A DNA stretch of 64,000 nucleotides, from NCBI RefSeq assembly GCF_019049245.1, contig NZ_JAGMUK010000040.1, positions 492,149-556,148 on the forward strand. The letters are read 5' to 3'. Below the pieces are notes generated by a model that was given only the letters and a program-made list of their open reading frames with translations, ran no database searches and had not been told where the DNA came from. Both the position numbers and the translations under genes were made by a program. This DNA comes from Streptomyces sp. AC555_RSS877 (GTDB lineage Bacteria; Actinomycetota; Actinomycetes; Streptomycetales; Streptomycetaceae). Of the stretch, positions 42,784 through 51,742 are shown piece after piece. How positions within the stretch are numbered: position 1 is the first letter of the stretch; every line of letters begins with the position of its first letter.

Positions 42784-43470
42784 TCAGCCGACTGTGATGC
42801 GTGCGTTGACGCGACGCATCCAGTCCTGGTCGGTGTTCCACATGGGGTGGTGAGGTGCCGCGTTCGAGGTCAGAACGACACCCTTGAACCCTGCCTCGAG
42901 GCATCGGTCGACGACGAACTCCGCGAGGTCCTTGCCGACGGCGTCCTCCTCGAAACGGGTCAGCAGAGGCGTGTATCCCACCACGCCTTCGCCGAGGACG
43001 GCCGGGATTCCGCGGCGGCGGGCGAATCCGGCGACGGAGTCGACCCACAGGGCCAGGGTCTGCCGCATGGCCTCGCGGTGCGGAAGGTGGTTGTCGTACA
43101 GCCACAGGTCCCAGCGGTCGGGATGGACCCAGTCGTGCGCGTAGAACAGTTCGCGCGGGATCCCGGTGGCTGCCAGCCGCCAGGGCTCGTCAGGCTGGCA
43201 GTCGGCGAAGGCGGGTGCGTCCGGGCGCAGCATGCGGGCCAGTTCGGGGGTGGGCCAGGTGGCTGTGAGGGGTGCCTGCTCGGTGCCGTGTCCGAGTCCG
43301 GCGGCCTGGTACAGCGCGCCGAGGACGCCGTAGACGTAGAAGTGGAAGTGGGTGATCTGCGCCTGCTCCGGCAACTCGTCGAGTTCGAGTGGCCAGGGCT
43401 CTCCCAGCGAGTACGTGACGGGGATGCCGGGGTGACGCGCCCGCAGCAGCTCCACGGCACGGCCGAGGGG
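42784..43470 (-). pseudogene. C-terminal part of a cellulase-like (TIM-barrel) family protein
   Basis: The minus strand carries YSLGEPWPLELDELPEQAQI, THFHFYVYGVLGALYQ, PRELFYAHDWVHPDRWDLWL and VVLTSNAAPHHPMWNTDQDW, a protein family annotated as cellulase-like in Streptomyces. About the first 120-150 residues are missing; upstream of about 43470 the sequence is an SDR fragment on the other strand. Confidence 0.68.
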
Positions 43471-43474
43471 GCCG

Positions 43475-43780
43475 GCCATGCCGCGTACGCCGCGGCGAAG
43501 GGCGCACTGTGCTCGTTGGGACGCCAACTGGCCGTCGAGTACGGTCCGTACATCCGCGTCAACACGTTGCTGCCCGGGCCCATCCTCACCGCGGCCTGGG
43601 ACTCGATCCCCGAGTCGGAGCGGGCGCGCAGTGTGGCGGCCACGGCGGTCGAGCGGTTCGGGCAGCCGGAGGAGGTGGCGGCCGCCGTCGCCTTCCTGGC
43701 ATCGGCGGACGCCTCCTATGTGAGCGGCGCGAGCCTCGTGGTCGATGGAGGATGGAGCGTCATGAAGGAGTCCTCGCGAG
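43475..43780 (+). pseudogene. C-terminal fragment of a short-chain dehydrogenase
   Basis: From about 43478 the plus strand reads AAYAAAKGALCSLGRQLAVE with the YxxxK catalytic pair, RVNTLLPGPI, FGQPEEVAAAVAFLASADAS and GASLVVDGGWSVMKESS, the last 100 residues of a classical SDR. The Rossmann half is absent. The frame then runs on without its stop into the next gene. The neighbouring sugar-acid operon suggests it was a sugar dehydrogenase. Confidence 0.72.
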
Positions 43781-43846
43781 CGACGCGCACCGTGCGGAAG
43801 GCCGTGCGCGGTCTCCGCGAACAGGACCAGAGCGGAAACGGAGAAC

Positions 43847-44599
43847 GTGGTGACCCATCCGGGCAAGGGGCTGCACGGCCAGGCGGTGGAGGAGCTGGGC
43901 CGACGCATCATCCGCGGCGACTACCCCCCGGGCTCCGTGGTGGACCCGATCAAGTTCGAGACAGACCTCGGTGTCAGCAAGGCCGTGGTGCGCGAGGCGA
44001 TGCGGGTACTGGCCTCCAAGGGTCTGCTCGAGTCGAAGCAGAAGCGCGGTACGACCATCAGGCCCCGCGCCGACTGGAACCTGCTCGACAGCGACCTGCT
44101 GCGCTGGCAGGGCAGCAGCGCGCCGACCGACGACTTACTGGAGGACCTGGCCGAGGTCCGAGCCATAGTCGAGCCCGCCCGAGCCCGGCTCGCCGCGACC
44201 CGCCGTACCGCGTCCGACCTGGACGCGATGCGGCAGGCACTCGACGCGATGGCGGCGGCGGGGACGGACGCCGACGCGATGGTCGAGGCGGACCTGGCCT
44301 TCCACCGCGCCCTGCTGGACGCCGCGCACAACGAACTGCTCAGCCGCATGGAGGTCGTCGTCGAGGCCGGTCTGCGCGTGCGCGACCGGATCGTGCACGG
44401 CGCCCAGCACTTCTCCGACTCCATCCCCGTGCACCAGGAACTGCTGGACGCCGTCGAAGCCGGTGATCCGGACGCCGCCGTGGCCGCCGTCGCCTCCCTC
44501 CTGGCGCAGGCTTCCGACGACCTGGCGGTCGTACGGGCGCGGGACGACCACGACCACGACGACGTCGCGACTGACACGCCGCCGGAGGAAGGCTCTTGA
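43847..44599 (+). CDS. FadR/DgoR-type GntR regulator of the galactonate operon, with a TTA codon
   Basis: A 250-residue protein from GTG 43847, behind GGAG. The winged helix-turn-helix contains IRGDYPPGSVVDPIKFETDL and VREAMRVLASKGLLES. The FCD effector domain has the metal-binding histidines in ADLAFHRALLDAAHN and PVHQELLDAVEAGD. The C-terminus is rich in Asp and His. The leucine codon at 44135-44137 is TTA, so its synthesis may need bldA. The stop overlaps the start of the dehydratase gene (TTGA), placing the regulator in the operon it controls. Confidence 0.87.
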   Translation: MVTHPGKGLHGQAVEELGRRIIRGDYPPGSVVDPIKFETDLGVSKAVVREAMRVLASKGLLESKQKRGTTIRPRADWNLLDSDLLRWQGSSAPTDDLLEDLAEVRAIVEPARARLAATRRTASDLDAMRQALDAMAAAGTDADAMVEADLAFHRALLDAAHNELLSRMEVVVEAGLRVRDRIVHGAQHFSDSIPVHQELLDAVEAGDPDAAVAAVASLLAQASDDLAVVRARDDHDHDDVATDTPPEEGS

Positions 44600-45742
44600 A
44601 GATAACCGGACTTGAGACCTTCCTCGTCGCCCCGCGCTGGCTGTTCCTGCGCGTCGCCACCGACGAGGGCATCACCGGCTGGGGCGAGCCGGTGGTCGAG
44701 GGGCGTGCGGAGACGGTACGCGCGGCGGTCCACGAACTCGCCGACCACCTCGTCGGCCAGGACCCGCTGCGCATCGAGGACCACTGGCAGGTGCTCACCA
44801 AGGGCGGCTTCTACCGTGGCGGCCCCATCCTCTCCAGCGCCGTCGCGGGCATCGGCCAGGCACTGTGGGACATCGCCGGCAAGGCCTACGGCGTCCCGGT
44901 GCACCGCCTCCTCGGCGGCCCGGTCCGCGACCGCGTCCGCATGTACGCCTGGATCGGCGGAGACCGCCCGAGCGACGTCGCCGAACTGGCCAAGGCACAG
45001 GTCGAGGCCGGCTTCACCGCGGTGAAGACGAACGCCTCGGCCGAACTCGCCGCGATCGACACCCCGGCCCGCACCGCCGAGGTCGTCGAGCGCGTCGCGG
45101 CCGTCCGCGAAGTGCTCGGCGACGAACGGGACATCGCCGTCGACTTCCACGGCCGGGTCTCCACCGCCATGGCCCGCCGCCTGCTGCCCCTGCTCGAACC
45201 ACTGCACCCGCTGTTCGTCGAGGAGCCCGTCCTGCCGGAGCACTCGGGACACCTGCGCAGCCTGGTGGAGTCCACGAGCATTCCGCTCGCCACCGGCGAA
45301 CGCCTCTACTCCCGCTGGGACTTCCGCGAGGTCATGACCAGCGGCATCGCCGCCGCCCAGCCCGATCTCTCACACGCCGGCGGCATCTCCGAGGTCCGCC
45401 GCATCGCGGCCATGGCAGAGACGTACGACGTCGCCATGGCCCCCCACTGCCCGCTCGGCCCGATCGCCCCTGGCAGCCAGCCTGCAGATCGCCTTCGCGG
45501 TTCCCAACTTCCTGATCCAGGAACGGAGCATGGGCATTCACTACAACCAGCAGTGCGACCTGCTGGACTACGTCATGGACCCGGAACCCTTCCGCTTCGA
45601 CAACGGCTACGCCGTCGCCGCCTCCCGCCCCGGGCTGGGTGTCGACATCGACGAGAAGGCCGTACGTCGCGCCGCCGAGACCGGACACCGCTGGCGCAAC
45701 CCCGTATGGCGCGGCGCCGACGGATCGTTCACCGAATGGTGA
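44596..45742 (+). pseudogene. dgoD: D-galactonate dehydratase (enolase superfamily), one extra base
   Basis: TTG 44596 follows GGAGGAAGG. The sequence is MKITGLETFLVAPRWLFLRV, with the barrel motifs AVKTNAS, AVDFHGRV, FVEEPVLPE (metal ligands) and MAPHCPLGPIA. At 45467-45470 a run of four C has one base too many; removing it gives LAASLQIAFAVPNFLIQERS and the normal C-terminus to TGA 45742. Restored length is about 381 residues, normal for DgoD. It dehydrates D-galactonate to 2-keto-3-deoxygalactonate. If the insertion is real the pathway is blocked. Confidence 0.78.
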
Positions 45743-45789
45743 CCCACCGACCGTCCACGGAATCACCCGCTCAAGGAGAGCACCCCTAC

Positions 45790-46419
45790 ATGAACCTGGT
45801 GGAATCACTCCGAGTTCACCGACTGCTGGCGATCGTACGAGGCAAGGACAGCGCCGCGGCCCTGCGCACCGTCGTCACGCTCGCCGAGGAAGGCGTCGCG
45901 GCCATCGAGGTGTCGCTGACCACCGCCGACGCGCTGACCGTGATCAGGCAGGCGCGTGCTGAACTCGGCCCCGACGCAGTGCTCGGCGCCGGAACCGTCC
46001 GCTCGGCCGCGGACGCCGCCCGCGCCGTCGACGCCGTCGACGCCGGAGCCTCGTACCTCGTCACGCCGGCACTGGTCGACGGGTTGGAGCCCTACGGCGT
46101 ACCCGTGCTGATGGGTGCCCTGACACCGAGCGAGATCGAACTCGCCCTCGCCCGGGGCGCCGACGCGATCAAACTCTTCCCCGGCTCCCTGGGCGGACCC
46201 CCCTACCTGGGCGCCCTGCGCGACCCGTTCCCCGAGGTGCCGTTCGTCCCCGTCGGGGGAGTCGACGCAGCGGCCGCCCGCGACTACCTCGACCGGGGCG
46301 CGGTCGCCGTCGGCGTGGGCTCCCCGCTGATCGGCGACGCCGCCGACGGCGGGGACCTGGGCCAACTCCGTGGCCGCGTGGCCGCGTTCCGCGCCACCGT
46401 CACCCGGGAGACGCCATGA
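45790..46419 (+). CDS. dgoA: 2-keto-3-deoxy-6-phosphogalactonate (KDPGal) aldolase
   Basis: A 209-residue protein; ATG 45790 follows AAGGAG. It is a class I aldolase barrel with the general-base Glu in IEVSLTTADAL and the Schiff-base Lys in DAIKLFPGSLGG, and FVPVGGVDAAAARDYLDRGA at the phosphate-binding end. It cleaves 2-keto-3-deoxy-6-phosphogalactonate to pyruvate and glyceraldehyde 3-phosphate. Its stop overlaps the kinase start (ATGA). Confidence 0.88.
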   Translation: MNLVESLRVHRLLAIVRGKDSAAALRTVVTLAEEGVAAIEVSLTTADALTVIRQARAELGPDAVLGAGTVRSAADAARAVDAVDAGASYLVTPALVDGLEPYGVPVLMGALTPSEIELALARGADAIKLFPGSLGGPPYLGALRDPFPEVPFVPVGGVDAAAARDYLDRGAVAVGVGSPLIGDAADGGDLGQLRGRVAAFRATVTRETP

Positions 46420-47390
46420 CGACACCGGCTCACCAGACCGCGCCCGAAGTGGTCACCTTCGGCGAGACGATGGCCGCTCTCCGGGCCCACAGCATGCTGC
46501 GGCTGGGCGGAAGTCTCGGCCTGTCCGTGGCGGGAGCCGAGTCCAACGTCGCCATCGGCCTCGCCCGGCTCGGACACCGGGTGCGCTGGGCCGGCCGGGT
46601 CGGTGCGGACGAACTCGGCGCCCTGGTGCTGCGCACCCTGCGCGCCGAGGGCATCGACACCGCGTACGCGGTTGCCGACGACACCGGACGGCCGACCGGA
46701 CTGCTGCTGACCGAACCCCGGTTGGGCACCCTGACGCGCGTCAGCTACTACCGTGCCGGTTCCGCGGGTTCGGCCGTCTCACCGGCCGACGTGCTGCCCG
46801 CCCTCACGCCGGAAACCCGCGTCCTGCATCTGACCGGCATCACGCCGGCGCTCAGTCCGTCCGCGGCCGAGGCGGCTGCGGCGGCCGCGACAACGGCTCG
46901 CGAGGCCGGCATCACCGTATGCCTCGACGTCAACTACCGCTCCCGGCTGTGGACCGCCGACCGGGCGCGCACGGTGCTCCGGCCTCTGCTGGACCGCACC
47001 GACCTGCTCATAGCCTCCGAGGACGAATTGCCGCTGATGCTGGAACGGCCCGACGCGGGCGAGCCCGAGGGCGTGAAGAGCCTCCTGGCCGCAGGTGTCA
47101 GGGAGGTGGTCATCAAGCGGGGCGCACGCGGGGCGACCGCCAATACCGCCGACGGCACGACCGACCGCTCCGCACGGCAGGTCGACGCGGTCGACCTGGT
47201 CGGCGCGGGCGACGCCTTCGTCGCCGGATACCTGTCGGGCCTCCTCCACGGCGCCGACATCCCGGCACGCCTGCTCCGAGCCGTCACCACCGCGGCCTTC
47301 GCCGTCGGCAGCCGGGGCGACTGGGAGGGCCTGCCGACGCAGGACGAACTCGGCCTGCTCGACGAACCGGACGGCACCACGATCCGCTGA
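46416..47390 (+). CDS. 2-keto-3-deoxygluconate/galactonate kinase (PfkB family)
   Basis: A 324-residue protein from ATG 46416. PfkB signatures are GGSLGLSVAGAESNVAIGLA and, near the C-terminus, DLVGAGDAFVAGYLSGL with the catalytic aspartate. It phosphorylates the keto-deoxy acid before the aldolase step. Family members do not separate KDG from KDGal by sequence alone; the galactonate context decides the name. Confidence 0.88.
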   Translation: MTTPAHQTAPEVVTFGETMAALRAHSMLRLGGSLGLSVAGAESNVAIGLARLGHRVRWAGRVGADELGALVLRTLRAEGIDTAYAVADDTGRPTGLLLTEPRLGTLTRVSYYRAGSAGSAVSPADVLPALTPETRVLHLTGITPALSPSAAEAAAAAATTAREAGITVCLDVNYRSRLWTADRARTVLRPLLDRTDLLIASEDELPLMLERPDAGEPEGVKSLLAAGVREVVIKRGARGATANTADGTTDRSARQVDAVDLVGAGDAFVAGYLSGLLHGADIPARLLRAVTTAAFAVGSRGDWEGLPTQDELGLLDEPDGTTIR

Positions 47391-47404
47391 CGAGGAGGGC
47401 GACG

Positions 47405-48308
47405 ATGACATCCGCCGCACAGCAGTCGACGACGATCGTGGTCCAAGGCGGCTACGAACTCGCCGAAGGGGGGCGTTGGACCGACGGCCGGTTCGTGTAC
47501 GTCGACATCCTCAGCGGCCGGCCCTTCGAAGTGCACGACGGTCCCGACCTGGCCCCGCACCAACTGGCCCTCCTCGACGTGCCGTTGGGCGCCGTCGCAC
47601 CGGTGCGTGACCAGCCGGGCACCTGGATCGCCGCCGCGGGCACCGGCATCGCGCTGCTCAGCGCCGACGGCAGGCTGGAATGGCTGGACCGTCCCGAGGA
47701 CCGCACTCCCGTGCCCAGCCGGATGAACGACGGCGTCGCCGACCCGGGCCGGCCGCTTCTGGGCCGGCAGCATGCCCTACGACGGCACCCCAGGCGCGGG
47801 CTCGCTGTACCGCACGGATCCCGACGGCACAGTGGAGCGCGTCCTCGACGGCCTCACCATCGTGAACGGACCGGTGTTCAACAGCGACGGCACGGCCCTC
47901 TACCTCGCGGACAGCGCTGCCGGCACCATCCACCGCTGGCGGGTCGACCCGGCCACGGGCGACCTCACCGGGCACGAGATCTTCGCCCGCTTCAGCGGTG
48001 ACGAGGGCAGCCCCGACGGAATGACCGTCGACGACGAGGACTGCCTGTGGGTCGCTGTGTGGGGCGGTGGCGCGGTCCGCCGGTACCGCCCGGACGGCCG
48101 CCTGCTCCGGACGCTGACCGTGCCCGCCCCACAGCCCACCTCGGTGTGCCTGCACCCCTCGGAGCCCCGTCTCCTGATCACGACAGCCCGGCACGGGCTG
48201 CGTCGCCCGACGGCGGCCTCGGGGGCGGTGATCAGCGTCCACGTACCGGCCCGGGCACCGGAAGCCCGGTCCTGGGGCGGGAGTTTTGGTGGGGCGGCTG
48301 CACGGTGA
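47405..48308 (+). pseudogene. SMP-30/gluconolactonase-family sugar lactonase, one extra base
   Basis: ATG 47405 follows GAGGAGGG. The first part carries the metal-binding Glu in YELAEGGRWTDGRFVYVDIL and runs to SRMNDGVADPG. In the run at 47743-47748 there is one G too many; without it the frame continues RFWAGSMPYDGTPGAGSLYR, NGPVFNSDGTALYLADS and SPDGMTVDDEDCLWVAVWGG (metal-binding Asp). Restored length is about 300 residues. It would open galactonolactone to galactonate at the head of the pathway. Confidence 0.76.
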
Positions 48309-48361
48309 CGACCGTCAGCCCGGCTCCACGGTGAAGGCCGCGCGCCCGGCTCCACGAGGCG

Positions 48362-49243
48362 TCACGCGAGCGGCTGCGATGCCGACAGGTTCCGGCCGGC
48401 TGCCCAGGACGCGAGGAGGCGCAGCCGTTCGTGCGTGGGGGAGCCCGGCGCGGCGGTCCAGACGGTCAGGTTCTGGTCGGGATCCGTGTTGGCGGTCAGG
48501 GTGTCCCAGTCGAGGACGAGTTCTCCGACGACCGCATGGTTGAGGGTCTTCGTGCCCACAGTGCGGCCGGCTACGTGGTGGTCGCCCCACCACTGGGCGA
48601 ACTGCTTGTCACGCAAGGACAGTTCACCGACCAGCTCGATCAGACGGGGGTCCTCGGGGTACTTCGCGGCTTCCATCCGGAGCTGGGCCACGGAGATCTG
48701 CGCGGAGGTCTCCCAGTCGGCGTACAGCGTGCGCATGGCCGGGTCCGTGAACTGGATCCGGGGATAGTTCCGGTGCTTCTCCGGGAGGCGGGAGAAGTCG
48801 GTGACCAGGGCGGCGGCCAGCGCGTTCCAGGCCAGAATGTCCCCGCGCCGGCCCTGCACGATGGCGGGTGTGGCAGTGAGGTCGTCCAGGACCCGCTGCA
48901 GCTGCGGTTGGACCTTCTGCCGGCCGCGCCGCCGGGTGCGGGTGGTGGTCTTGCCCGCGAGCTGGAAGAGGTAGCCCCGCTCGTCGTCGTCCAGGTGGAG
49001 TACCCGGGCGAGGACGTCCAGCACCGGCGCGGACGCCTGCATACGGCCCTGTTCGAGTCGGGTGTAGTAGTCGGTGCTGATATTGGCGAGCTGGGCGACC
49101 TCCTCGCGGCGCAGCCCGTCCACCCGGCGGGGCCTGCCGCTGTCGGGCAGTCCCACCGTGCGCGGACTCAGCTCCGAGCGGCGCTTCTTGAGGAATTCCC
49201 CCAGCTCATTGAGGGGGACGTCGCTGGTCACGCTTCCCAGCAT
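48362..49243 (-). CDS. XRE-type regulator with MmyB-like ligand-binding domain
   Basis: A 293-residue protein from ATG 49243; the frame extends upstream without homology. The helix-turn-helix is RREEVAQLANISTDYYTRLE, preceded by the arginine-rich FLKKRRSELSPRTVGL. The C-terminal domain (IVQGRRGDILAWNALAAALV, VWTAAPGSPTHERLRLLASW) is the MmyB PAS-like part. Divergent from an alcohol dehydrogenase, a pairing often seen with this family; it probably controls that gene. Confidence 0.88.
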   Translation of the reverse strand: MLGSVTSDVPLNELGEFLKKRRSELSPRTVGLPDSGRPRRVDGLRREEVAQLANISTDYYTRLEQGRMQASAPVLDVLARVLHLDDDERGYLFQLAGKTTTRTRRRGRQKVQPQLQRVLDDLTATPAIVQGRRGDILAWNALAAALVTDFSRLPEKHRNYPRIQFTDPAMRTLYADWETSAQISVAQLRMEAAKYPEDPRLIELVGELSLRDKQFAQWWGDHHVAGRTVGTKTLNHAVVGELVLDWDTLTANTDPDQNLTVWTAAPGSPTHERLRLLASWAAGRNLSASQPLA

Positions 49244-49415
49244 GACACTGATCGCACCTGCGAAAGGGGGGAGAGTTTCCTCCCTGGATGTTTCTTTCCC
49301 AGGACACTTCTCTCCGCTTTTCGCGCCTGCCCTCGCGTGTGAGGCTCGAACGTGAGCAGTCGTTTCCGACCGCGGCTGCGGGCCACGGACCCTCGCACTG
49401 AAGGAAGCAACCCCC

Positions 49416-50432
49416 ATGCGCGGAGCAGTCATCTACGCCCCCGGCGATGTGCGTTTCGAGGAGCGCGACGACCCGAAGATCACTCAGCCGACCGACGCGG
49501 TGATCCGCACGGTCGCCGCCTGTGTGTGCGGCTCGGACCTGTGGCCCTACCGCGGCCTGGAACCCGTGGACGAGCCCCACCCGATGGGGCACGAGTACGT
49601 CGGCATCGTCGAGGAGGTCGGCAGCGAGGTCACGTCGGTCAAGCCCGGTCAGTTCGTGGTCGGTTCGTTCGCAACGTCGGACAACACCTGCGCGAACTGT
49701 CGCAATGGCTGGCAGTCCCACTGCCTGCACCGCGAGTTCATGAGCACCTGCCAGGCCGAGTACGTCCGCATCCCCAACGCCCATGGCACGCTCTTCGCCA
49801 CGGACGAGCACCCGGACGAGGAATTCGTGCCCGGCCTGCTCGCCGTCTCCGACGTGATGGGCACCGGCTGGTGGGCCGCCCTCGCCGCCGAGGTGAAGCC
49901 CGGCTCCACCGCGGTCGTGGTCGGCGACGGGGCGGTCGGGCTGTGCGGCGTCATCGCCGCCAGGGAACTCGGCGCCGAGCGGATCATCGCCATGAGCCGC
50001 CACGCGTCCCGCCAGAAGCTCGCCCTCGAGTTCGGCGCCACCGACATCATCACCGAACGCGGCGACGAAGGCATCGCACGCGTCAAGGACCTCACCGGCG
50101 GCATCGGCGCCGACTCCGTGCTGGAGTGCGTCGGCACCCCCGAGGCCATGCGACAGGCCCTGAGCTCAGCCCGGCCCGGCGGCGACGTCGGCTTCGTCGG
50201 CGTTCCGCACGGCGTGGCGATCGACGGCGAGGAACTGTTCCACTCCCACGTCGGCCTGCGCGGCGGCCCCGCGCCCGTGCGCCGCTACCTGCCCGAACTG
50301 ATCGACCTGGTCCTGTCCGGCCGGATCAACCCCGGCAAGGTCTTCGACCTCACGCTGCCCCTGGAGCAGGTCGCCGAGGGCTACAAGGCGATGGACGAGC
50401 GCCGCGCCGTCAAGGCACTCCTGACTCCCTGA
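49416..50432 (+). CDS. Zinc-dependent alcohol dehydrogenase (medium-chain)
   Basis: A 338-residue protein; ATG 49416 follows GAAGGAAG. Catalytic zinc ligands are in VCGSDLWPYRG and HPMGHEYVGIVEEVGSEV. A structural-zinc-like site appears as CANCRNGWQSHC (one Cys fewer than the usual four). The cofactor fold is VVVGDGAVGLCGVIAARELG. The C-terminus is the threonine-dehydrogenase-like type. The substrate is unknown. It starts a small plus-strand unit with the SDR and the lipoprotein. Confidence 0.9.
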   Translation: MRGAVIYAPGDVRFEERDDPKITQPTDAVIRTVAACVCGSDLWPYRGLEPVDEPHPMGHEYVGIVEEVGSEVTSVKPGQFVVGSFATSDNTCANCRNGWQSHCLHREFMSTCQAEYVRIPNAHGTLFATDEHPDEEFVPGLLAVSDVMGTGWWAALAAEVKPGSTAVVVGDGAVGLCGVIAARELGAERIIAMSRHASRQKLALEFGATDIITERGDEGIARVKDLTGGIGADSVLECVGTPEAMRQALSSARPGGDVGFVGVPHGVAIDGEELFHSHVGLRGGPAPVRRYLPELIDLVLSGRINPGKVFDLTLPLEQVAEGYKAMDERRAVKALLTP

Positions 50433-50512
50433 CGGCCCACCCTCCAGGTCCCGGGGCGCGCCGCCGACGGTGCGCCTCCGACGGATCAGCCCCGCCCACA
50501 CAAGGACTCGTC

Positions 50513-51178
50513 ATGACCACCTTCGCACTCGTCGGTGCCGGACCCGGTCTCGGACTCGCCACCGCCCGCCGCTTCGGAGCCACCGGCCACACCGTCGCCC
50601 TGATCTCCCGCAGCGCCGAGAACCTGGACGGCCTGACGGCCGAGCTCGCCCGTGACAACATCCAGGCCCGCGGCTTCCCCGCCGACGCCCTCGATCCGGC
50701 AAGCCTGACGGTGGCCCTGCGGGCGGCGGCCGACGCACTCGGGCCAGTCGAGATCCTCCAGTACAGCCCCGTGCCCCACGCCGACTTCATGAAGCCGGTC
50801 CTCGACACGAGCGCCGACGACCTTGACGCCCCCCTGTCCTTCTCCGTCAAGGGCCCCATCGCGGGCGTGAACCCCGTCCTGCCCGGCATGCGCGAACTCG
50901 GCCGCGGCACCCTGCTGTTCGTCAACGGCTCCAGCGCCGTGCGCCCCAACCCGAAGGTCGCCGGCACCTCGATCGCCTTCGCCGCCGAAAGCGCCTACGC
51001 CCGCATGCTGCACGACGCGCTCGCCCCGGAGAACATCCACGCCGCCCAGCTGATCATCCCCGGAGCCATCCGCCCCGATGCCGAGCACAGCAGCCCCGAG
51101 GCCCTGGCCCGGCGCCTGTACGACATCCGCACCCAGCGGGACGGCTTCCGCCACTACGCCGAGCCCCTGCCCGACTAG
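50513..51178 (+). CDS. SDR-like protein lacking the classical YxxxK pair
   Basis: A 221-residue protein from ATG 50513. The nucleotide motif is LVGAGPGLGLATARRFG, followed by HTVALISRSAENL. The segment that should hold YxxxK reads FAAESAYARMLHDALA: Tyr may be kept, but Met replaces Lys. The catalytic Ser region is LLFVNGSSAVRP. It may be a divergent or non-catalytic SDR. It follows the alcohol dehydrogenase by 80 bp. Confidence 0.82.
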   Translation: MTTFALVGAGPGLGLATARRFGATGHTVALISRSAENLDGLTAELARDNIQARGFPADALDPASLTVALRAAADALGPVEILQYSPVPHADFMKPVLDTSADDLDAPLSFSVKGPIAGVNPVLPGMRELGRGTLLFVNGSSAVRPNPKVAGTSIAFAAESAYARMLHDALAPENIHAAQLIIPGAIRPDAEHSSPEALARRLYDIRTQRDGFRHYAEPLPD

Positions 51179-51193
51179 CCACTGGACGACCCC

Positions 51194-51712
51194 GTGAACC
51201 CGGCACCCCTTCGCGCTCTCGCCCGCGTGATCCCGTCCGCCGCCCTGCTGCTGGTCATGACCGCCTGCACCAACGACTCCCCGTCCCCGTCCTCCTCCGA
51301 GACCGCGTCGCCGCAGGCTGCGACAGCCCCGGCCGCCACCACACCGACCGGCAGGACGACCGAAATGAACATCCGGCTCACCCTCAACGGCCACCACATC
51401 GCCGCCACCCTGAACGACAGCCCCACCGCCCGCGACTTCGCCGCCCAGCTCCCCCTGACCCTGTCCCTGCGCGACCTCAACCAGGCCGAGAAGATCGCCG
51501 ATCTGCCCCGAAGGCTGTCCACCTCCGGCGCCCCGGAAGGCGCCGACCCCGAGGTCGGTGACCTGGCGTACTACGCGCCCTGGAACCAGCTCGCCACCTA
51601 CTACCGCGACGCCCCCTACGCGACCGGCCTGGTTCCCCTCGGGCACATGGCCGACGGCGGCACCGGGCAGCTCGCCACCGCCGACGAGATCACCATCGAA
51701 GCCGCGCCCTGA
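51194..51712 (+). CDS. Cyclophilin-like-fold lipoprotein
   Basis: A 172-residue protein from GTG 51194. A lipoprotein signal (ARVIPSAALLLVMTAC) and a Ser/Thr/Ala-rich linker of 35 residues precede the domain MNIRLTLNGHHIAATLNDSP, LPLTLSLRDLNQAEKIADLP and GDLAYYAPWNQLATYYRD, which is the cyclophilin-like (COG4070/DUF369-type) family. Function unknown. Start 15 bp after the SDR stop; convergent with pcaJ. Confidence 0.82.
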   Translation: MNPAPLRALARVIPSAALLLVMTACTNDSPSPSSSETASPQAATAPAATTPTGRTTEMNIRLTLNGHHIAATLNDSPTARDFAAQLPLTLSLRDLNQAEKIADLPRRLSTSGAPEGADPEVGDLAYYAPWNQLATYYRDAPYATGLVPLGHMADGGTGQLATADEITIEAAP

Positions 51713-51742
51713 CCCGCCCCACCGATCGCTCTCAAGGGAGTA

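Noticed and set aside
42847..44466. Long plus-strand frame running through the SDR fragment into the GntR gene
   Set aside because: Only the part at about 43475-43780 has homology; before it the frame is antisense to the cellulase-like fragment, and after it the frame is a shadow of the regulator.
43847..44599. Fatty-acid regulator FadR
   Set aside because: The fold is shared, but the coupling to galactonate genes makes a DgoR-type role more likely.
46370..48001. Plus-strand frame that joins the kinase region to the lactonase
   Set aside because: Over the kinase gene it is a shadow frame; only its part from 47405 to about 47748 is the real lactonase start.
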